Counted from the first letter of the stretch, positions 33,894-43,309 are shown. The stretch: 64,000 nt of DNA from Rubricoccus sp038746605 (GCA_038746605.1 JBCDKM010000001.1:124001-188000), one strand, 5' to 3'. Program-made: numbers and translations. The notes: generated by a model from the sequence alone, not told the origin.

Positions 33894-36245
33894 TCAGTGA
33901 ACAACGGCCAGCTTGCCATAGATCGTGGTCTCCCCGTCAGAGCCAGAGGCTGCCACGAGGTACACCCCCGAAGGCACGCGCTCGCCTGTTCGCTGGTCGC
34001 GACCATCCCAGCGGAACGAACCCCCGAAAACGGAGTCGCTCTCGAAGAGCACGCGGCCGTCCACTGTCAGCACCCGAACACGGCTCGTGGGGGCATTCAG
34101 ACCGGAGACTAGGATGTCCGTGTGTTGCGCAGGGCGAAAGGGGTTGGGCGCGAGGCTCAACTCCTCAGACGCTAGGGTCGGGGCCGTCGCATCGCCAGCG
34201 TATCCATACAGGCCGGACGCTGTCGCGAGATAGACGAGGCCAGAGCGCCGATCAACGGACACCGCGACGATGTCATCAGTTGGGAGCGGGGAGGAGTCCG
34301 CATCGAGGCGGAGGAGGACACCATCCCCCTCAGGCGTGAGGAGATAAGCGCCCGTGGTGGTCGCCACCCAGAGGCGTCCGGCAGGGTCGAAGGTGAGGTC
34401 CCGGACGTTGACGTCCCGAAGCAGAAACGAGGTGCCGTCCGCTGTGCGGGCCCACTGTGGCTCAGCCAGTGCCGGGTCGCCTCCGAAGGCCGAACCCGGA
34501 GAGAACACGATGGCGATGCCTCGCTCCGTGCCGACCCACATCCGGCCCTCACGGTCGAGCGCGAGGGCAGAGACAGACCCGTCCGGTAGGCCTTGGCCAC
34601 TGAGCCCCGCTGAGAACGTCCGGCCTCGGTCATCGGCTGGAGAGAGTGGATCCGCTCCGGTGTCCCATACGAGAAGTCCCTGTTCCTCCATCGCGATCCA
34701 CTTCTGCCCGAAGGCGTCCAACTCCAGGTCGGTGATGGGAAAGACAGATGGCGCGCCGGGCGGGGGCGGGAGCGCGGTCCAGTCCGCAACGGTCGCGCTC
34801 GCGGTGCCGGGGAACGCATGGAGGGGCCGAGGACTGCTCCCGTTCGCCACCCACCAGCGGTCGCCCTCTGGCGCTAGGTCTGGGACGACCACGAAATCGT
34901 CTGTGCCGTTGGCTGGAAGGAGAGTAGACGTGGGCGTGTCGAACGGAGTCACGGTCCCGTCCGCCTCGATCAGCGCCAGGCCACGGCCAGCGGACCCCAC
35001 GAAGGCACCGCCATCTGGAGCCGCGACGATCTGAAGCTGGCTCCGTTCGGGAAGGTCTGTGTCTGGATCGTCAGCCCGGATGGTCTGCCAGGCCCCGCCA
35101 GGCTCCAGCCAGCTCACGCCAGACGTGTTCGAGGTGCCAAAGAGAACAGCGCTCGTGGCTGTCCAGAGGGTGCCGTCCCTCGCGACGTCAATCGTGACGA
35201 TCTCGTTTGCGAATGGACCCTCGGGGCGCACAGGGGCAGGTGTCACGCGGATCTCGCCGTCACCGCTAGCCGGAACAGACGGATAGGGGAAGAGGCCGAT
35301 GCCCGAGTCGCCCGCCCAGAGGACGCCGCCGGGTCCCAGCGCGATGGACTGCAAACGAGGGGCTGAAGAGCCGCTCTGGTAGAACCGATTGGGTTCACTG
35401 GGGCGGAGAATGAACGTCTGTGAGAGGCCAAACGAGACGCCGTACAGCACGTTTTCCGTCGCGACGAGCTCCGTAAAGTCATTGTTCGCGAAAGCGCGTC
35501 GCTCCCAGGCTGCATCGGAGCGTCGGCGGTAGATGTCCCCGAAGGATCCTTCGGGGCGGCCTCCCGCCCAGACATCGCCCTGGAAAAAGGCGAGAGCGTA
35601 CGCCTCGCCTCGAAACTCTGTCTCCTCTGTCCAGGCTGTCGGGACTTGTAGGTTAGCAGCGTCAGCATCGGCACGAACGATGCCTTCTTCTGTCGCGAGC
35701 CAGAGGGCGTCCGGTCCATTCCCCGGCGCAGGCGCAACGAGGGCGTCATTGACGGGAGTGGCAGCGGGCAGCGGGCCGAGTCTCGCAGCGGTTTGGCGCA
35801 CTTCCTCGCGCTCGGTGTCAAAAACGACGAGCCCGAAGTCCGTGGCGATCAGGAGCCGACCAGCGAGCGGTCGGATCCGGTTCACGCCCCGGCTGGCGAA
35901 CTGGTCTGCTCGCGCGATGTCCAGAAAGGTGCGAATCTCGCCCGTGTCCGGGTCGATGCGGTTCAGCACCCCGTCTCCGTATCCGATCCAGACGCGTCCG
36001 TCCAGATCGACGGAAAGGGCGCCGATGGTGCCTCCCTGGAGACCATCGACGGTGGTGTAGCGCGTGAACGCGCCATCGCTCGGATCGTAGGAAAAGACGC
36101 CTGCAGGCGTGGCCGCCCAGACCTCGGTCTCGGACGCCGCGACCGCTCGGACGTCATTGAAGGCAGGGAAAGCCGTCCAGGTTTGGGCGAAGGTGGCGCT
36201 GGCAAGAAAGACCAGCCCGACGGATAGCGCGAGGCGGAGCCGCAT
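33894..36245 (-). CDS. PorZ-like two-propeller protein with T9SS CTD
   Basis: A 783-residue protein with a signal peptide (LRLALSVGLVFLASATFAQ). It contains two sets of two-component-regulator-type beta-propeller repeats: first TWTAFPAFNDVRAVAASETEVWAATPAGVFSYD, GALSVDLDGRVWIGYGDG, LLIATDFGLVVFD; a second set with LDAFGQKWIAMEEQGLLVWD and MWVGTERGIAIVF. A C-terminal FlgD-like/T9SS domain follows (LAPNPFRPAQHTDI, GSFRWDGRDQRTGERVPSGVYL). This architecture and length match PorZ, the T9SS surface attachment-complex component that works with PorU, PorV and PorQ in Porphyromonas gingivalis. PorD-like DUF4835 lies upstream on the same strand. Confidence 0.8.
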   Translation of the reverse strand: MRLRLALSVGLVFLASATFAQTWTAFPAFNDVRAVAASETEVWAATPAGVFSYDPSDGAFTRYTTVDGLQGGTIGALSVDLDGRVWIGYGDGVLNRIDPDTGEIRTFLDIARADQFASRGVNRIRPLAGRLLIATDFGLVVFDTEREEVRQTAARLGPLPAATPVNDALVAPAPGNGPDALWLATEEGIVRADADAANLQVPTAWTEETEFRGEAYALAFFQGDVWAGGRPEGSFGDIYRRRSDAAWERRAFANNDFTELVATENVLYGVSFGLSQTFILRPSEPNRFYQSGSSAPRLQSIALGPGGVLWAGDSGIGLFPYPSVPASGDGEIRVTPAPVRPEGPFANEIVTIDVARDGTLWTATSAVLFGTSNTSGVSWLEPGGAWQTIRADDPDTDLPERSQLQIVAAPDGGAFVGSAGRGLALIEADGTVTPFDTPTSTLLPANGTDDFVVVPDLAPEGDRWWVANGSSPRPLHAFPGTASATVADWTALPPPPGAPSVFPITDLELDAFGQKWIAMEEQGLLVWDTGADPLSPADDRGRTFSAGLSGQGLPDGSVSALALDREGRMWVGTERGIAIVFSPGSAFGGDPALAEPQWARTADGTSFLLRDVNVRDLTFDPAGRLWVATTTGAYLLTPEGDGVLLRLDADSSPLPTDDIVAVSVDRRSGLVYLATASGLYGYAGDATAPTLASEELSLAPNPFRPAQHTDILVSGLNAPTSRVRVLTVDGRVLFESDSVFGGSFRWDGRDQRTGERVPSGVYLVAASGSDGETTIYGKLAVVH

Positions 36246-36522
36246 GATCAGTGGATCGGGTGTGAGCGGCGTAGCGAACGGGTGCGGTCGTCGTCGGGGG
36301 TAGTGAGAAGCGCCGTTGCGTGGACACGCATTCGGCAAGGTGCCCAAAGAGACGTAGCGCTTACAAGCAGCCAGAGCGGTCTTGGCCCGCCTCGCGGCCC
36401 GTGGCAAAAGAGTGGGCTCGAAGGTGCGAAGGGTGACTCCGCGATTCCTGGCGGTGGGATGAAGCCCGAAGGTACGGCCGCTCGTGGGAGGCGGGAGGGC
36501 AAGGCCCGTGCCCCTCATCCAG
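36246..36522. other. Intergenic stretch upstream of the PorZ-like gene
   Basis: 277 bases between the PorZ-like start and the stop codon of the unknown gene at 36523. I see no palindrome copy, RNA gene or clear hairpin here. It is large enough to hold a separate promoter for the PorZ-like gene. Confidence 0.4.
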
Positions 36523-37143
36523 CTATTCCTCGCGAGAACGACCTGCCGCTCGGAGTGCTTCGCGGCAGTACGTGTCGACATCCAACTCTTCCAGGAGCGT
36601 CTCGTGGATACCGATCCACGCGTCCGTGATCCACTCTGGCGTGAACGGTCGACCGCCCGGTAACGCCAGTACCGCGTCTTCTTCTTCCTGGTCAAAAAAG
36701 ACAAGGGAGGCTTTTGCAGCCTTCCCAATCGCGACGAACGTGGACCGGATGGATGGTGACTGCTGGAACGCCCGGCTCATCCCCGAGGTGGCAGCCCTCG
36801 CCCAGAGATGCGCGTACGCCTGCCCCACGCGAACGCCGGCCCAGACGCATCCGACCGGGATCCTCGAGCTGGGTCGGGTTCTCTCTCGCAGAGAATCCTC
36901 GTACTCGCGGAGAATGTCGTCCGGCTTGAGGAGGAACGAGAGACACATCTCGTCGCCACCGAAGCCCGGCAGGAGAGAGCCATCGAGTCGATTGAATTCC
37001 TCCACGGCCTTCTCGGCTCCCAGGCGCCTCGTGGACAACAGCATCGCTCGGTTGTCTGGCCGCAGGTGCTGTGCCACAGCCTCGACCAGTCGGTCGCCGT
37101 GCTGCCTCTCGGTGACGATCTCGTACACGTATCGGAGGCCCAT
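36523..37143 (-). CDS. Protein of unknown function between porZ- and porD-like genes
   Basis: A 206-residue soluble protein with no signal peptide or membrane segment. It opens MGLRYVYEIVTERQHGDRLVEAVAQHL, has a central VGCVWAGVRVGQAYAHLWARAATSGMSRAFQQS and ends with an acidic helical LLEELDVDTYCREALRAAG. The layout resembles small bacterial immunity-type or uncharacterised cytosolic proteins, but I recognise no family. It starts 27 bases after the PorD-like stop on the same strand, with half a palindromic repeat in the gap. Whether it belongs with the T9SS genes is unknown. Confidence 0.7.
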   Translation of the reverse strand: MGLRYVYEIVTERQHGDRLVEAVAQHLRPDNRAMLLSTRRLGAEKAVEEFNRLDGSLLPGFGGDEMCLSFLLKPDDILREYEDSLRERTRPSSRIPVGCVWAGVRVGQAYAHLWARAATSGMSRAFQQSPSIRSTFVAIGKAAKASLVFFDQEEEDAVLALPGGRPFTPEWITDAWIGIHETLLEELDVDTYCREALRAAGRSREE

Positions 37144-37169
37144 GCGCGAGGTACCCGAGGCGGGCGGGG

Positions 37170-38069
37170 TCAGCGCCCGCTGATGAGCGCGTCGTACGTG
37201 GAGAGGTGCGCCGGGTCCATCTCGCTCAGCAGCGCGTAGGCCTCGTTGCGGAGCGGAGACTCCGCGTAGAGCCGGGTCAGTTCCTGATACTTGGCCGTGA
37301 AGAACACGTCGGAGGCGTAACGGCGTTGGTTGAACTGGAGGTACAGCTCATTGAGGGCGCGGAGCGACTCCGTCGCGCGCTCCCAGGCGACGTCCTCGTC
37401 CACGAGAAACTGGTCCAAGACGCCGAAGTGATAGTCGAAGTGGGCGCGGCGCAGCGGGAGGAAGGCCGGATCTAGCAACTCACGGATCAGCTCGAAGCGG
37501 GATCGCTGGGAGCCGAACTCGCTGCCCCATCCGACCGCCCCCGCGCTGGAACGTGCCCGCTCCGCGATGCGCCGAGCCTGCTCGAAGTACGGAGTTCCGC
37601 CTAGTTCTGAGAACGAGTCGTAATCGTAGCCGAGGATCAGGAACGCGTAGAAGTCAAGGACGGAGAGGAAGGAGTCGTAGCGCTCGGGGTCGAAAGTGAG
37701 CGCCTGGCCTCGGGTGTACGTGAAATCCCACGATCCATCCGAGATGAGAAAAAGCGTGGTCCGTTGGCCGGTGCCGTAGATGGGCCGGAAGGCCTGCGCG
37801 ACGATCTCACCGCGAAAGGTGGTGAGTCCTTCCGCCTCGGTGAAGGCGATCTGGATGCTGCACGCGATGCGCTCGCGGTCTTGCCAACGATCCTCGGTCC
37901 AGGCGCGGTCGTTGAGGTAGCGCGTCGCGTCTTCCTGGATGTCATCGAGGAAGGTGTACTCGTCGCCTTGCAGCGTGGCGCGGTTGATAGAGACAGTACA
38001 GTCGAGCTCTTGCGCGGAGGGCGCCGAGGCGAGCAGGAAAACGGCAGCGAAAAAGACCGGGGTTCTCAC
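37170..38069 (-). CDS. PorD-like DUF4835 protein
   Basis: A 299-residue protein with a signal peptide (TPVFFAAVFLLASAPSAQ). The N-terminal signature QELDCTVSINRATLQGDEYTFLDDIQEDATRYLNDRAWTED, then ERIACSIQIAF, FRPIYGTGQRTTLFL, SWDFTYTRGQALTFDPERYDSFLSVLDFYAFLILGYDYDSFSELGGTPYF is the DUF4835 family, named PorD in type IX secretion annotations and restricted largely to Bacteroidota. Length is normal. No ATG lies near the signal peptide; I chose the GTG at 38069, which directly starts it. Its role in the machine is not biochemically defined. It is divergent from the PorV-like gene, with 58 bases between starts. Confidence 0.85.
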   Translation of the reverse strand: MRTPVFFAAVFLLASAPSAQELDCTVSINRATLQGDEYTFLDDIQEDATRYLNDRAWTEDRWQDRERIACSIQIAFTEAEGLTTFRGEIVAQAFRPIYGTGQRTTLFLISDGSWDFTYTRGQALTFDPERYDSFLSVLDFYAFLILGYDYDSFSELGGTPYFEQARRIAERARSSAGAVGWGSEFGSQRSRFELIRELLDPAFLPLRRAHFDYHFGVLDQFLVDEDVAWERATESLRALNELYLQFNQRRYASDVFFTAKYQELTRLYAESPLRNEAYALLSEMDPAHLSTYDALISGR

Positions 38070-38127
38070 GAAACGGGGGAGGACTACCTTCAGAAAGCTA
38101 CGCCGCCCGAACGACGACCCCCAGGCC

Positions 38128-38967
38128 ATGTTGCGCGCCCTTCGCTGTCTCCTCCTCGCCGTGCTGGCGCTGATCGTCGGGGGAGAGCCTGTGCTCGCGC
38201 AATACGCGGAGGGCGGCGCCCGCCGGATGGCGATGGGACGCACAGGCGTGGCTGTGGGCGGGGAGACCTGGGGGCAGGCCAACCCCGCGACGTGGGCGGA
38301 CGCCTCGCGCGAGGTTGGGGTGGAGGCGAGCCAGGCGTTTGGGCTCAGCGAGCTTCGCATCGCCGGAGCGTCCGCGAGCCTGCCGCTCGCTGTCGGCACT
38401 CTTGCAGCGACCGGGCGTGTCTACGGAACCGATGGGTACTCCGAGACCCGTCTCGCCGTCGGGATCGGCCGCAACGTGCCGCTGAGCCGGACCCGGTCTC
38501 TCGCTGTGGGCTTGCTCGTCGGCTACGACGCGGTGTCGCTCGGTGACTTCGGTTCCTCTGGATCGGTTGCGCTCGCGCTCGGTATCCAGGGCGATCTCAC
38601 GCCGACCGTTCGCGCGGGGGCAGTGCTGCGCAACGCTCTCGGCCTCCTCGACGATGCCGACACGGACCTGACGCGACCGCTCGGGGCTGTCCCGGCCGTT
38701 GCCGCTGGGCTGGCACTCCGACCCAGCGACCGCGCCTTCCTCGCGCTCGACGTGGAGCAGGACCTCGATGGCGAACTGTCGGTTCGTGCTGGACTGGAAG
38801 CGCAGGTGGTAGAGCCTCTCGCGATCCGAGCCGGGGTGGGGACCGCGCCCGTTCGATACTCGGCAGGGATCGGCGTAATGGCCGGGCCGCTCCGTGCCGA
38901 CATCGCGGCCGAGGTCCACGAGGTGCTCGGGCTCACGCCCGCCGTCTCGCTTCAGGTCGGGTTTTAG
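38128..38967 (+). CDS. PorV/FadL-like outer-membrane barrel protein
   Basis: A 279-residue protein with a signal peptide (LLLAVLALIVGGEPVLAQ). The mature N-terminus ARRMAMGRTGVAVGGETWGQANPATWAD is typical of the PorV/PorQ/FadL superfamily, in which a conserved small-residue loop introduces a barrel. Alternating strand patterns of a membrane barrel fill the rest (LAVGLLVGYDAVSLGDFGSSGSVALALGI) and it ends ...SLQVGF, an aromatic C-terminal strand. PorV shuttles T9SS cargo in the outer membrane; this protein is shorter than PorV, closer to PorQ-size. Assignment is moderate. The next gene starts 1 base after its stop. Confidence 0.65.
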   Translation: MLRALRCLLLAVLALIVGGEPVLAQYAEGGARRMAMGRTGVAVGGETWGQANPATWADASREVGVEASQAFGLSELRIAGASASLPLAVGTLAATGRVYGTDGYSETRLAVGIGRNVPLSRTRSLAVGLLVGYDAVSLGDFGSSGSVALALGIQGDLTPTVRAGAVLRNALGLLDDADTDLTRPLGAVPAVAAGLALRPSDRAFLALDVEQDLDGELSVRAGLEAQVVEPLAIRAGVGTAPVRYSAGIGVMAGPLRADIAAEVHEVLGLTPAVSLQVGF

Positions 38968-38968
38968 G

Positions 38969-41140
38969 ATGCGCGGTCGCCTCCTCGCCGTTCTGGTCGT
39001 CGCGTTGGTCGCGCTCACGGGCGCTGCCAGCGCCCAGGCGCCGGACACCACGGCACTCCCGGACACCGAGGCTGCCGACGAGCTAGAGGCGCTCCTCGAA
39101 GACGAAGCCTCTGGAGACCCGACGGTGCTCCTCGAACTCCTGGCGGAGCTTCGTGAGACGCCACTCGATGTCAACGCGGCCACTGCGGACGAACTCGCGC
39201 AGATCCCCGCACTCGATCCGTTGCTCGCTGCCGCCATCGTCCGCCAGCGCACCGAGGCGGGCCTGTTCGGGTCTCTTCCCGAGATCCAGACCGTCCCTGG
39301 GCTCACTCCCGAAGTCTTCCTCGCCGCCCGGCCGTACCTGACCATCGGCGAGGTGCTGGACGTGACCGCCGCGAGCGCCCCCCGCTTTCCGACCGCACCG
39401 ACGGCCTCCGCTGTCCTGCGTGGACTCACACCCCGCGTCACACAACGCCTGCAACGACGCCTGAACACGGCGGAGGGGTTCCAAGGGCCGGATTCGCTTC
39501 GCACGTTCCCGGGCTCGCGCGACCGCATCTACACTCGCCTCCAGGCGACGTATCGGCGGCAGGTGAGCCTGAACCTCACGTTGGAAAAAGACCCGGGGGA
39601 GGCCTTCCGTTGGGACCCGGAGACCAACACGTACGGCTACGATTACGCCTCCGCGCATGCTGCCCTCCTGGACGCCGGACGGATCGACGCGCTCGTTCTC
39701 GGCGATTTTGTGGCGGAGTACGGGCAGGGGCTCGCGCTCTGGCGAGCGGCTGGATTCGGAAAGGGCCCCGATGCCGTCGGCGGGCCGATCCGAAACGGGC
39801 GCGGCATCCGTCCCTACGGATCGGTGGACGAGAATCAGTTTTTCCGAGGCGCCGCGCTGGCGGTGAGCCTCACGCCGAATCTCGTCGCGAGTGGGTTCGC
39901 CTCGCGGCGCACGCTGGACGCCTCGCTCTTCGTGCCAGACTCGCTCGACCTCGCCGATCCCGACATCCCGCCCGGCGCCCTCGACGGCGCCATCGTGACG
40001 GGGCTTTCGGTGGACGGCCTCCACCGGACAGAGCGCGAACTGGAACGCAAAGATGCTATCGGCGAGACGCTGCTGGGCGGCGGCGTGGAGTACCGCCGCA
40101 CCAGCAACCGCCTGGAGGCGCGCGTGGGCATCGTGGGCTATCGCGCGACGTTCGACGCCCCCCTCGGTGCGGGCGACCGCCCGGATGAACAGTTCGATTT
40201 CTCAGGCGACGAGGCGACCATGGTCTCGGTTTACGCCGACGCACAGGTCCGAGGCGGGCAAGCGTTCACGGAAGTCGCGAGGTCGCCAGGTGGTGCCGTC
40301 GGTGGGCTGGCGGGTCTCCTCGCCGACCTCGGGGGCGGCGCGGACGTGCTCGTCGTTGGGCGCCACTTCCCTCGCGACTTCACGACGCTGCACGGTTATC
40401 CCTTCGGAGAGCGCAACGGCGTCGGGCAGAACGAGACGGGGCTGTACACCGGCGTCCGGCTTCGTCCCTCGCGCGAGTGGACCGTGCAGGCGTATTTCGA
40501 CCAGTACCGCTTCCCCTGGCTCCGCTTTTCCACGCCGAGGCCGACGACGGGGCACGAGGCGCTCGTCTTCGTCGAGCACCGGCCGAGGCGCTGGATCCGC
40601 GTTTATCTCCAGGCACGGACAGAAACGCGCGAGCGCGACCTCGATGTGATCGGCGCGATCCCGACGACCGTGTTGGAAGGCGTGGCGCCCGAGACACGTC
40701 AGACCCTCCGGGTACAAGGGGAGTGGGCAGCCAACCGAGGTCTCCGCTTCCGCGCGCGTGCCGAGGTCGTCCGGTTCGCGCCGCGCGAGGACGATGAGCC
40801 GACCCAGACAGGCGGTCTTCTGTTCAACGACGTGCGGATTCAGGTGACCGACGGTCTCCGCCTGGACGCCCGTCTCACGCTCTTCTCCACCGACAGCTTC
40901 GACTCGCGCCTCTACACGTACGAGAACGACCTCTCGGGCGTGTTCGCGGTCCCCGTCCTGTATGGTCGCGGATCGAGGGCGTACGCACTCGTCACGGCTG
41001 AGCCGCTGGATGGGATTCAGGTGCAGGCCAAGTTGGGTACCAGCCTGTTCCGCGACCGAAGAAGCCTCGGCACGGGCGCGAATCGCATTGAGGGAAGTCG
41101 AGTGGCCGATCTAGGGATCCAGATTCGGGCTCGCCTCTGA
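38969..41140 (+). CDS. Helix-hairpin-helix plus outer-membrane beta-barrel protein
   Basis: A 723-residue protein with a signal peptide (LLAVLVVALVALTGAASAQ). Residues ~60-140 form a ComEA-like HhH module: TPLDVNAATADELAQIPALDPLLAAAIVRQRTEAGLFGSLPEIQTVPGLTPEVFLAARPYLTI. The remaining 580 residues have strand patterns of a large outer-membrane barrel (YGYDYASAHAALLDAGRIDALVLGDFVAEYGQGLAL, ...VADLGIQIRARL). Proteins of this layout are common in Bacteroidota but unassigned; the HhH region can bind DNA or proteins. Its stop overlaps a TCGCCTC/GAGGCGA hairpin at 41131-41145. Confidence 0.8.
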   Translation: MRGRLLAVLVVALVALTGAASAQAPDTTALPDTEAADELEALLEDEASGDPTVLLELLAELRETPLDVNAATADELAQIPALDPLLAAAIVRQRTEAGLFGSLPEIQTVPGLTPEVFLAARPYLTIGEVLDVTAASAPRFPTAPTASAVLRGLTPRVTQRLQRRLNTAEGFQGPDSLRTFPGSRDRIYTRLQATYRRQVSLNLTLEKDPGEAFRWDPETNTYGYDYASAHAALLDAGRIDALVLGDFVAEYGQGLALWRAAGFGKGPDAVGGPIRNGRGIRPYGSVDENQFFRGAALAVSLTPNLVASGFASRRTLDASLFVPDSLDLADPDIPPGALDGAIVTGLSVDGLHRTERELERKDAIGETLLGGGVEYRRTSNRLEARVGIVGYRATFDAPLGAGDRPDEQFDFSGDEATMVSVYADAQVRGGQAFTEVARSPGGAVGGLAGLLADLGGGADVLVVGRHFPRDFTTLHGYPFGERNGVGQNETGLYTGVRLRPSREWTVQAYFDQYRFPWLRFSTPRPTTGHEALVFVEHRPRRWIRVYLQARTETRERDLDVIGAIPTTVLEGVAPETRQTLRVQGEWAANRGLRFRARAEVVRFAPREDDEPTQTGGLLFNDVRIQVTDGLRLDARLTLFSTDSFDSRLYTYENDLSGVFAVPVLYGRGSRAYALVTAEPLDGIQVQAKLGTSLFRDRRSLGTGANRIEGSRVADLGIQIRARL

Positions 41141-41436
41141 GGCGAAGGAGGTGGAGAGCGGGGACGCGGCGGTCTGGCACCTCGTTTGGGAGGGCACCGG
41201 GATACCCTGCGTTCGCAGTCTGTGCGGGTTTCACTTGCGTAGGGTGTCCATTACGCATTCCGTGCGGCCCCCTTGAAGTGTCTCGCCTCGATACCCGACC
41301 TTCTCCGCTCATCGCTCGGCTCCGGTATCCCGGTTCATCGTTCCGCGTAGGAACGGCGCCGCGACCGCGGCCGAACGCTGCCCACGGGCGCGCCTCGCGC
41401 CTGCCGGGCTCTTTCTCCCACGCACGGTCCCTCCCG
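41141..41436. other. Intergenic stretch before the Memo-like gene
   Basis: 296 bases between the barrel gene stop and the ATG at 41437. Nothing beyond a GC-rich leader is recognisable; a TTTCACTTGCGTAGG stretch near 41229 is not a known riboswitch as far as I can judge. An in-frame ATG at 41278 exists but its extension looks like leader. Confidence 0.35.
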
Positions 41437-42216
41437 ATGAGCCTCGCCACTCGCGCCGTCTATCCGACGCAGCCCGGTCCCCTCCGCCAGATCCTCGACG
41501 ACCTCCTCGCGTCCGCGCCCGATGCGCCCGAGGCCGACGTGATCGCTCTCGTTGTCCCGGACTCCAACCGTCTCCTAGGTGGTGCTGCATCCGCGGAGGC
41601 CTACGCCTACATCCGAGGGATGAATCTGGAGACCGTCGTGCTGGTCTCGCCGAGCCACACCGGGGGGTTCGGGAGGCTGTCCATCTGCCAGACGGACGTC
41701 TACCATACGCCGCTCGGAGGCGTGCCCGTCAACGACCGCCTCCGCCACGAACTGTGCGACGAGGACGACGATATTTTCCTCGATGACACGGGTCATTACC
41801 ACACCGAGGGCGCGGACGTGCAGATTCCCTTTCTCCAGCGCCTCCACGGCGATGGGTTCTCGGTCGTCCCCATCGTGATGGGACAGGAGAGCCCGGCATT
41901 CTGCCGTGAGTTAGGAGACGCAGTCGGGGAGATTCTGTACGGCCAGCGCGCGCTCCTGATCGGAACGGCGGACTTTCTCAGCGCTGCGGAAGGAGCCGTG
42001 GACTCACTTCGCGAGGCCATCGAATCGTTCAACGTCTCCGAACTGCTGCATCTCCTCGGGAGCGAGAAGGTGAAGGTCGAAGGCATGGGCGCTCTGATCG
42101 TGACGCTTCTTGCGGCCCAGAAGCGCGGTGCGACCGTAGCCCACGTTCTCTCCCTCGATCCTCCCGCCGAGGCGGGCACCCCCGGGCCTGTCGCCATCGC
42201 CTTCACCCGAAGCTAG
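41437..42216 (+). CDS. Memo-like protein (AmmeMemoRadiSam system B type)
   Basis: A 259-residue protein of the Memo family: IALVVPDSNRLLGGAASAEAYAYI, VVLVSPSHTGGFGRLSI, YHTPLGGVPVNDRL, YHTEGADVQIPFLQRL and FCRELGDAVGEILYG. In many Memo proteins a copper/iron site is built from His residues in NHTG, HxxEHSLE and SSDxSHY. Here the first His is kept, but the second motif reads GHYHTEGAD (the EHS His replaced by Gly) and the third reads TADFLSA, so the metal site looks incomplete. No radical-SAM partner lies nearby. The ATG at 41437 begins MSLATRAVYP. Confidence 0.82.
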   Translation: MSLATRAVYPTQPGPLRQILDDLLASAPDAPEADVIALVVPDSNRLLGGAASAEAYAYIRGMNLETVVLVSPSHTGGFGRLSICQTDVYHTPLGGVPVNDRLRHELCDEDDDIFLDDTGHYHTEGADVQIPFLQRLHGDGFSVVPIVMGQESPAFCRELGDAVGEILYGQRALLIGTADFLSAAEGAVDSLREAIESFNVSELLHLLGSEKVKVEGMGALIVTLLAAQKRGATVAHVLSLDPPAEAGTPGPVAIAFTRS

Positions 42217-42265
42217 GCGCTCCGCACCTCTCCCTATTTCCACCTTCCTTCGGCCTTCTTCTCGC

Positions 42266-43234
42266 GTGGACGTGTTCGCCTCGGTCTTTCGTTCTGCTCG
42301 GCCCTCGGCCGCCATCATCGGCGCGGGAGCGGCGGGACGTGCCCTCGCACTGCGGCTGTCCGAGATGGGATATCCGGTGCGTGCGATCATCTCGCGGACG
42401 AAATCGCGGGCGGATGTCCTCGCACGGGCGGTCGGAGCAGAGGTCTCGTCGGCTCATCTGGAAGACATCCCGGGCGACACCTCGCTGGTCCTGATCTGTG
42501 TCCCCGACGATCAACTTTCAGACGTGGCCGAGTTGCTCACAGGTGTCCGGCTCGACTGGCCGAATACGGTCGTGGCGCATGTGTCGGGTGCGGCGCTCTC
42601 ATCCGTTCTCGAACCGCTGAACGCCGAGGGCGCGGCCGTGCTCTCGTTCCATCCGCTCCAAACGCTCACGCGTCGCTCAGGAGCGGACTCCCTGGACGGG
42701 GCGTATGTGGGGCTGGAAGGTCCCCCTCGCGGCGTGGCAGCAGGGATTGAACTCGCTGTCGGCTTGGGTCTTCGGTACGTCGTGATTCCGCCAGAGGCGA
42801 AGCCCCGCTACCATCTCGCGGCCGCGATGACGAGCAACTTCGTCGTCACGCTCCTCGGGATGGTCCAGGAAGTTCTCGCATCACTGGACATCGACCGCCG
42901 CGATGGCCTCGCGATGCTGGAGCCGTTGCTTCGCGGGACGATGGACAACCTCGCGAGGCGAGGACCCGAGGAGGCGCTGACGGGTCCGGTGGTCCGCGGC
43001 GATCTCGACACGATCCGAAGTCACGGGCTGGCCCTTCGTCAGAATCTCCCACAGCTCGTCCCAGCGTACGCGGCTTTGAGCGTCGAGACGGTCCGCCTCG
43101 CGGTTCGCTCGGGCCGTCTCGATCCGGCACGTGCCGAAGACCTGCTGACCCTGCTCCAGCGGATGGTGACGACGCCCATGCCGCCTCGGGGCGCGGATCG
43201 GCCACCTGTGCCTCCGAGTGTGGAGGCTGGGTGA
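42266..43234 (+). CDS. Rossmann-like DUF2520-type oxidoreductase
   Basis: A 322-residue protein. The N-terminal NAD(P)-binding fold has AAIIGAGAAGRALALRLSEMGYPVRAIISRT, with a conserved Arg after the second strand. VLICVPDDQLSDVAELL, VVAHVSGAALSSVLEPLNAEGAAVLSFHPLQTLT and the helical C-terminal part EALTGPVVRGDLDTIRSHGLAL match DUF2520-type (F420/ketopantoate-reductase-like) proteins. The substrate is unknown. The start is GTG 42266, 49 bases after the Memo-like gene. Confidence 0.85.
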   Translation: MDVFASVFRSARPSAAIIGAGAAGRALALRLSEMGYPVRAIISRTKSRADVLARAVGAEVSSAHLEDIPGDTSLVLICVPDDQLSDVAELLTGVRLDWPNTVVAHVSGAALSSVLEPLNAEGAAVLSFHPLQTLTRRSGADSLDGAYVGLEGPPRGVAAGIELAVGLGLRYVVIPPEAKPRYHLAAAMTSNFVVTLLGMVQEVLASLDIDRRDGLAMLEPLLRGTMDNLARRGPEEALTGPVVRGDLDTIRSHGLALRQNLPQLVPAYAALSVETVRLAVRSGRLDPARAEDLLTLLQRMVTTPMPPRGADRPPVPPSVEAG

Positions 43235-43309
43235 GCCTCTGTCGAACGGAACGTGTCGGGATGGTGGATCGACGGTGAGGATCGGAACGCCGCGACAGAC
43301 GTGCTGTAC

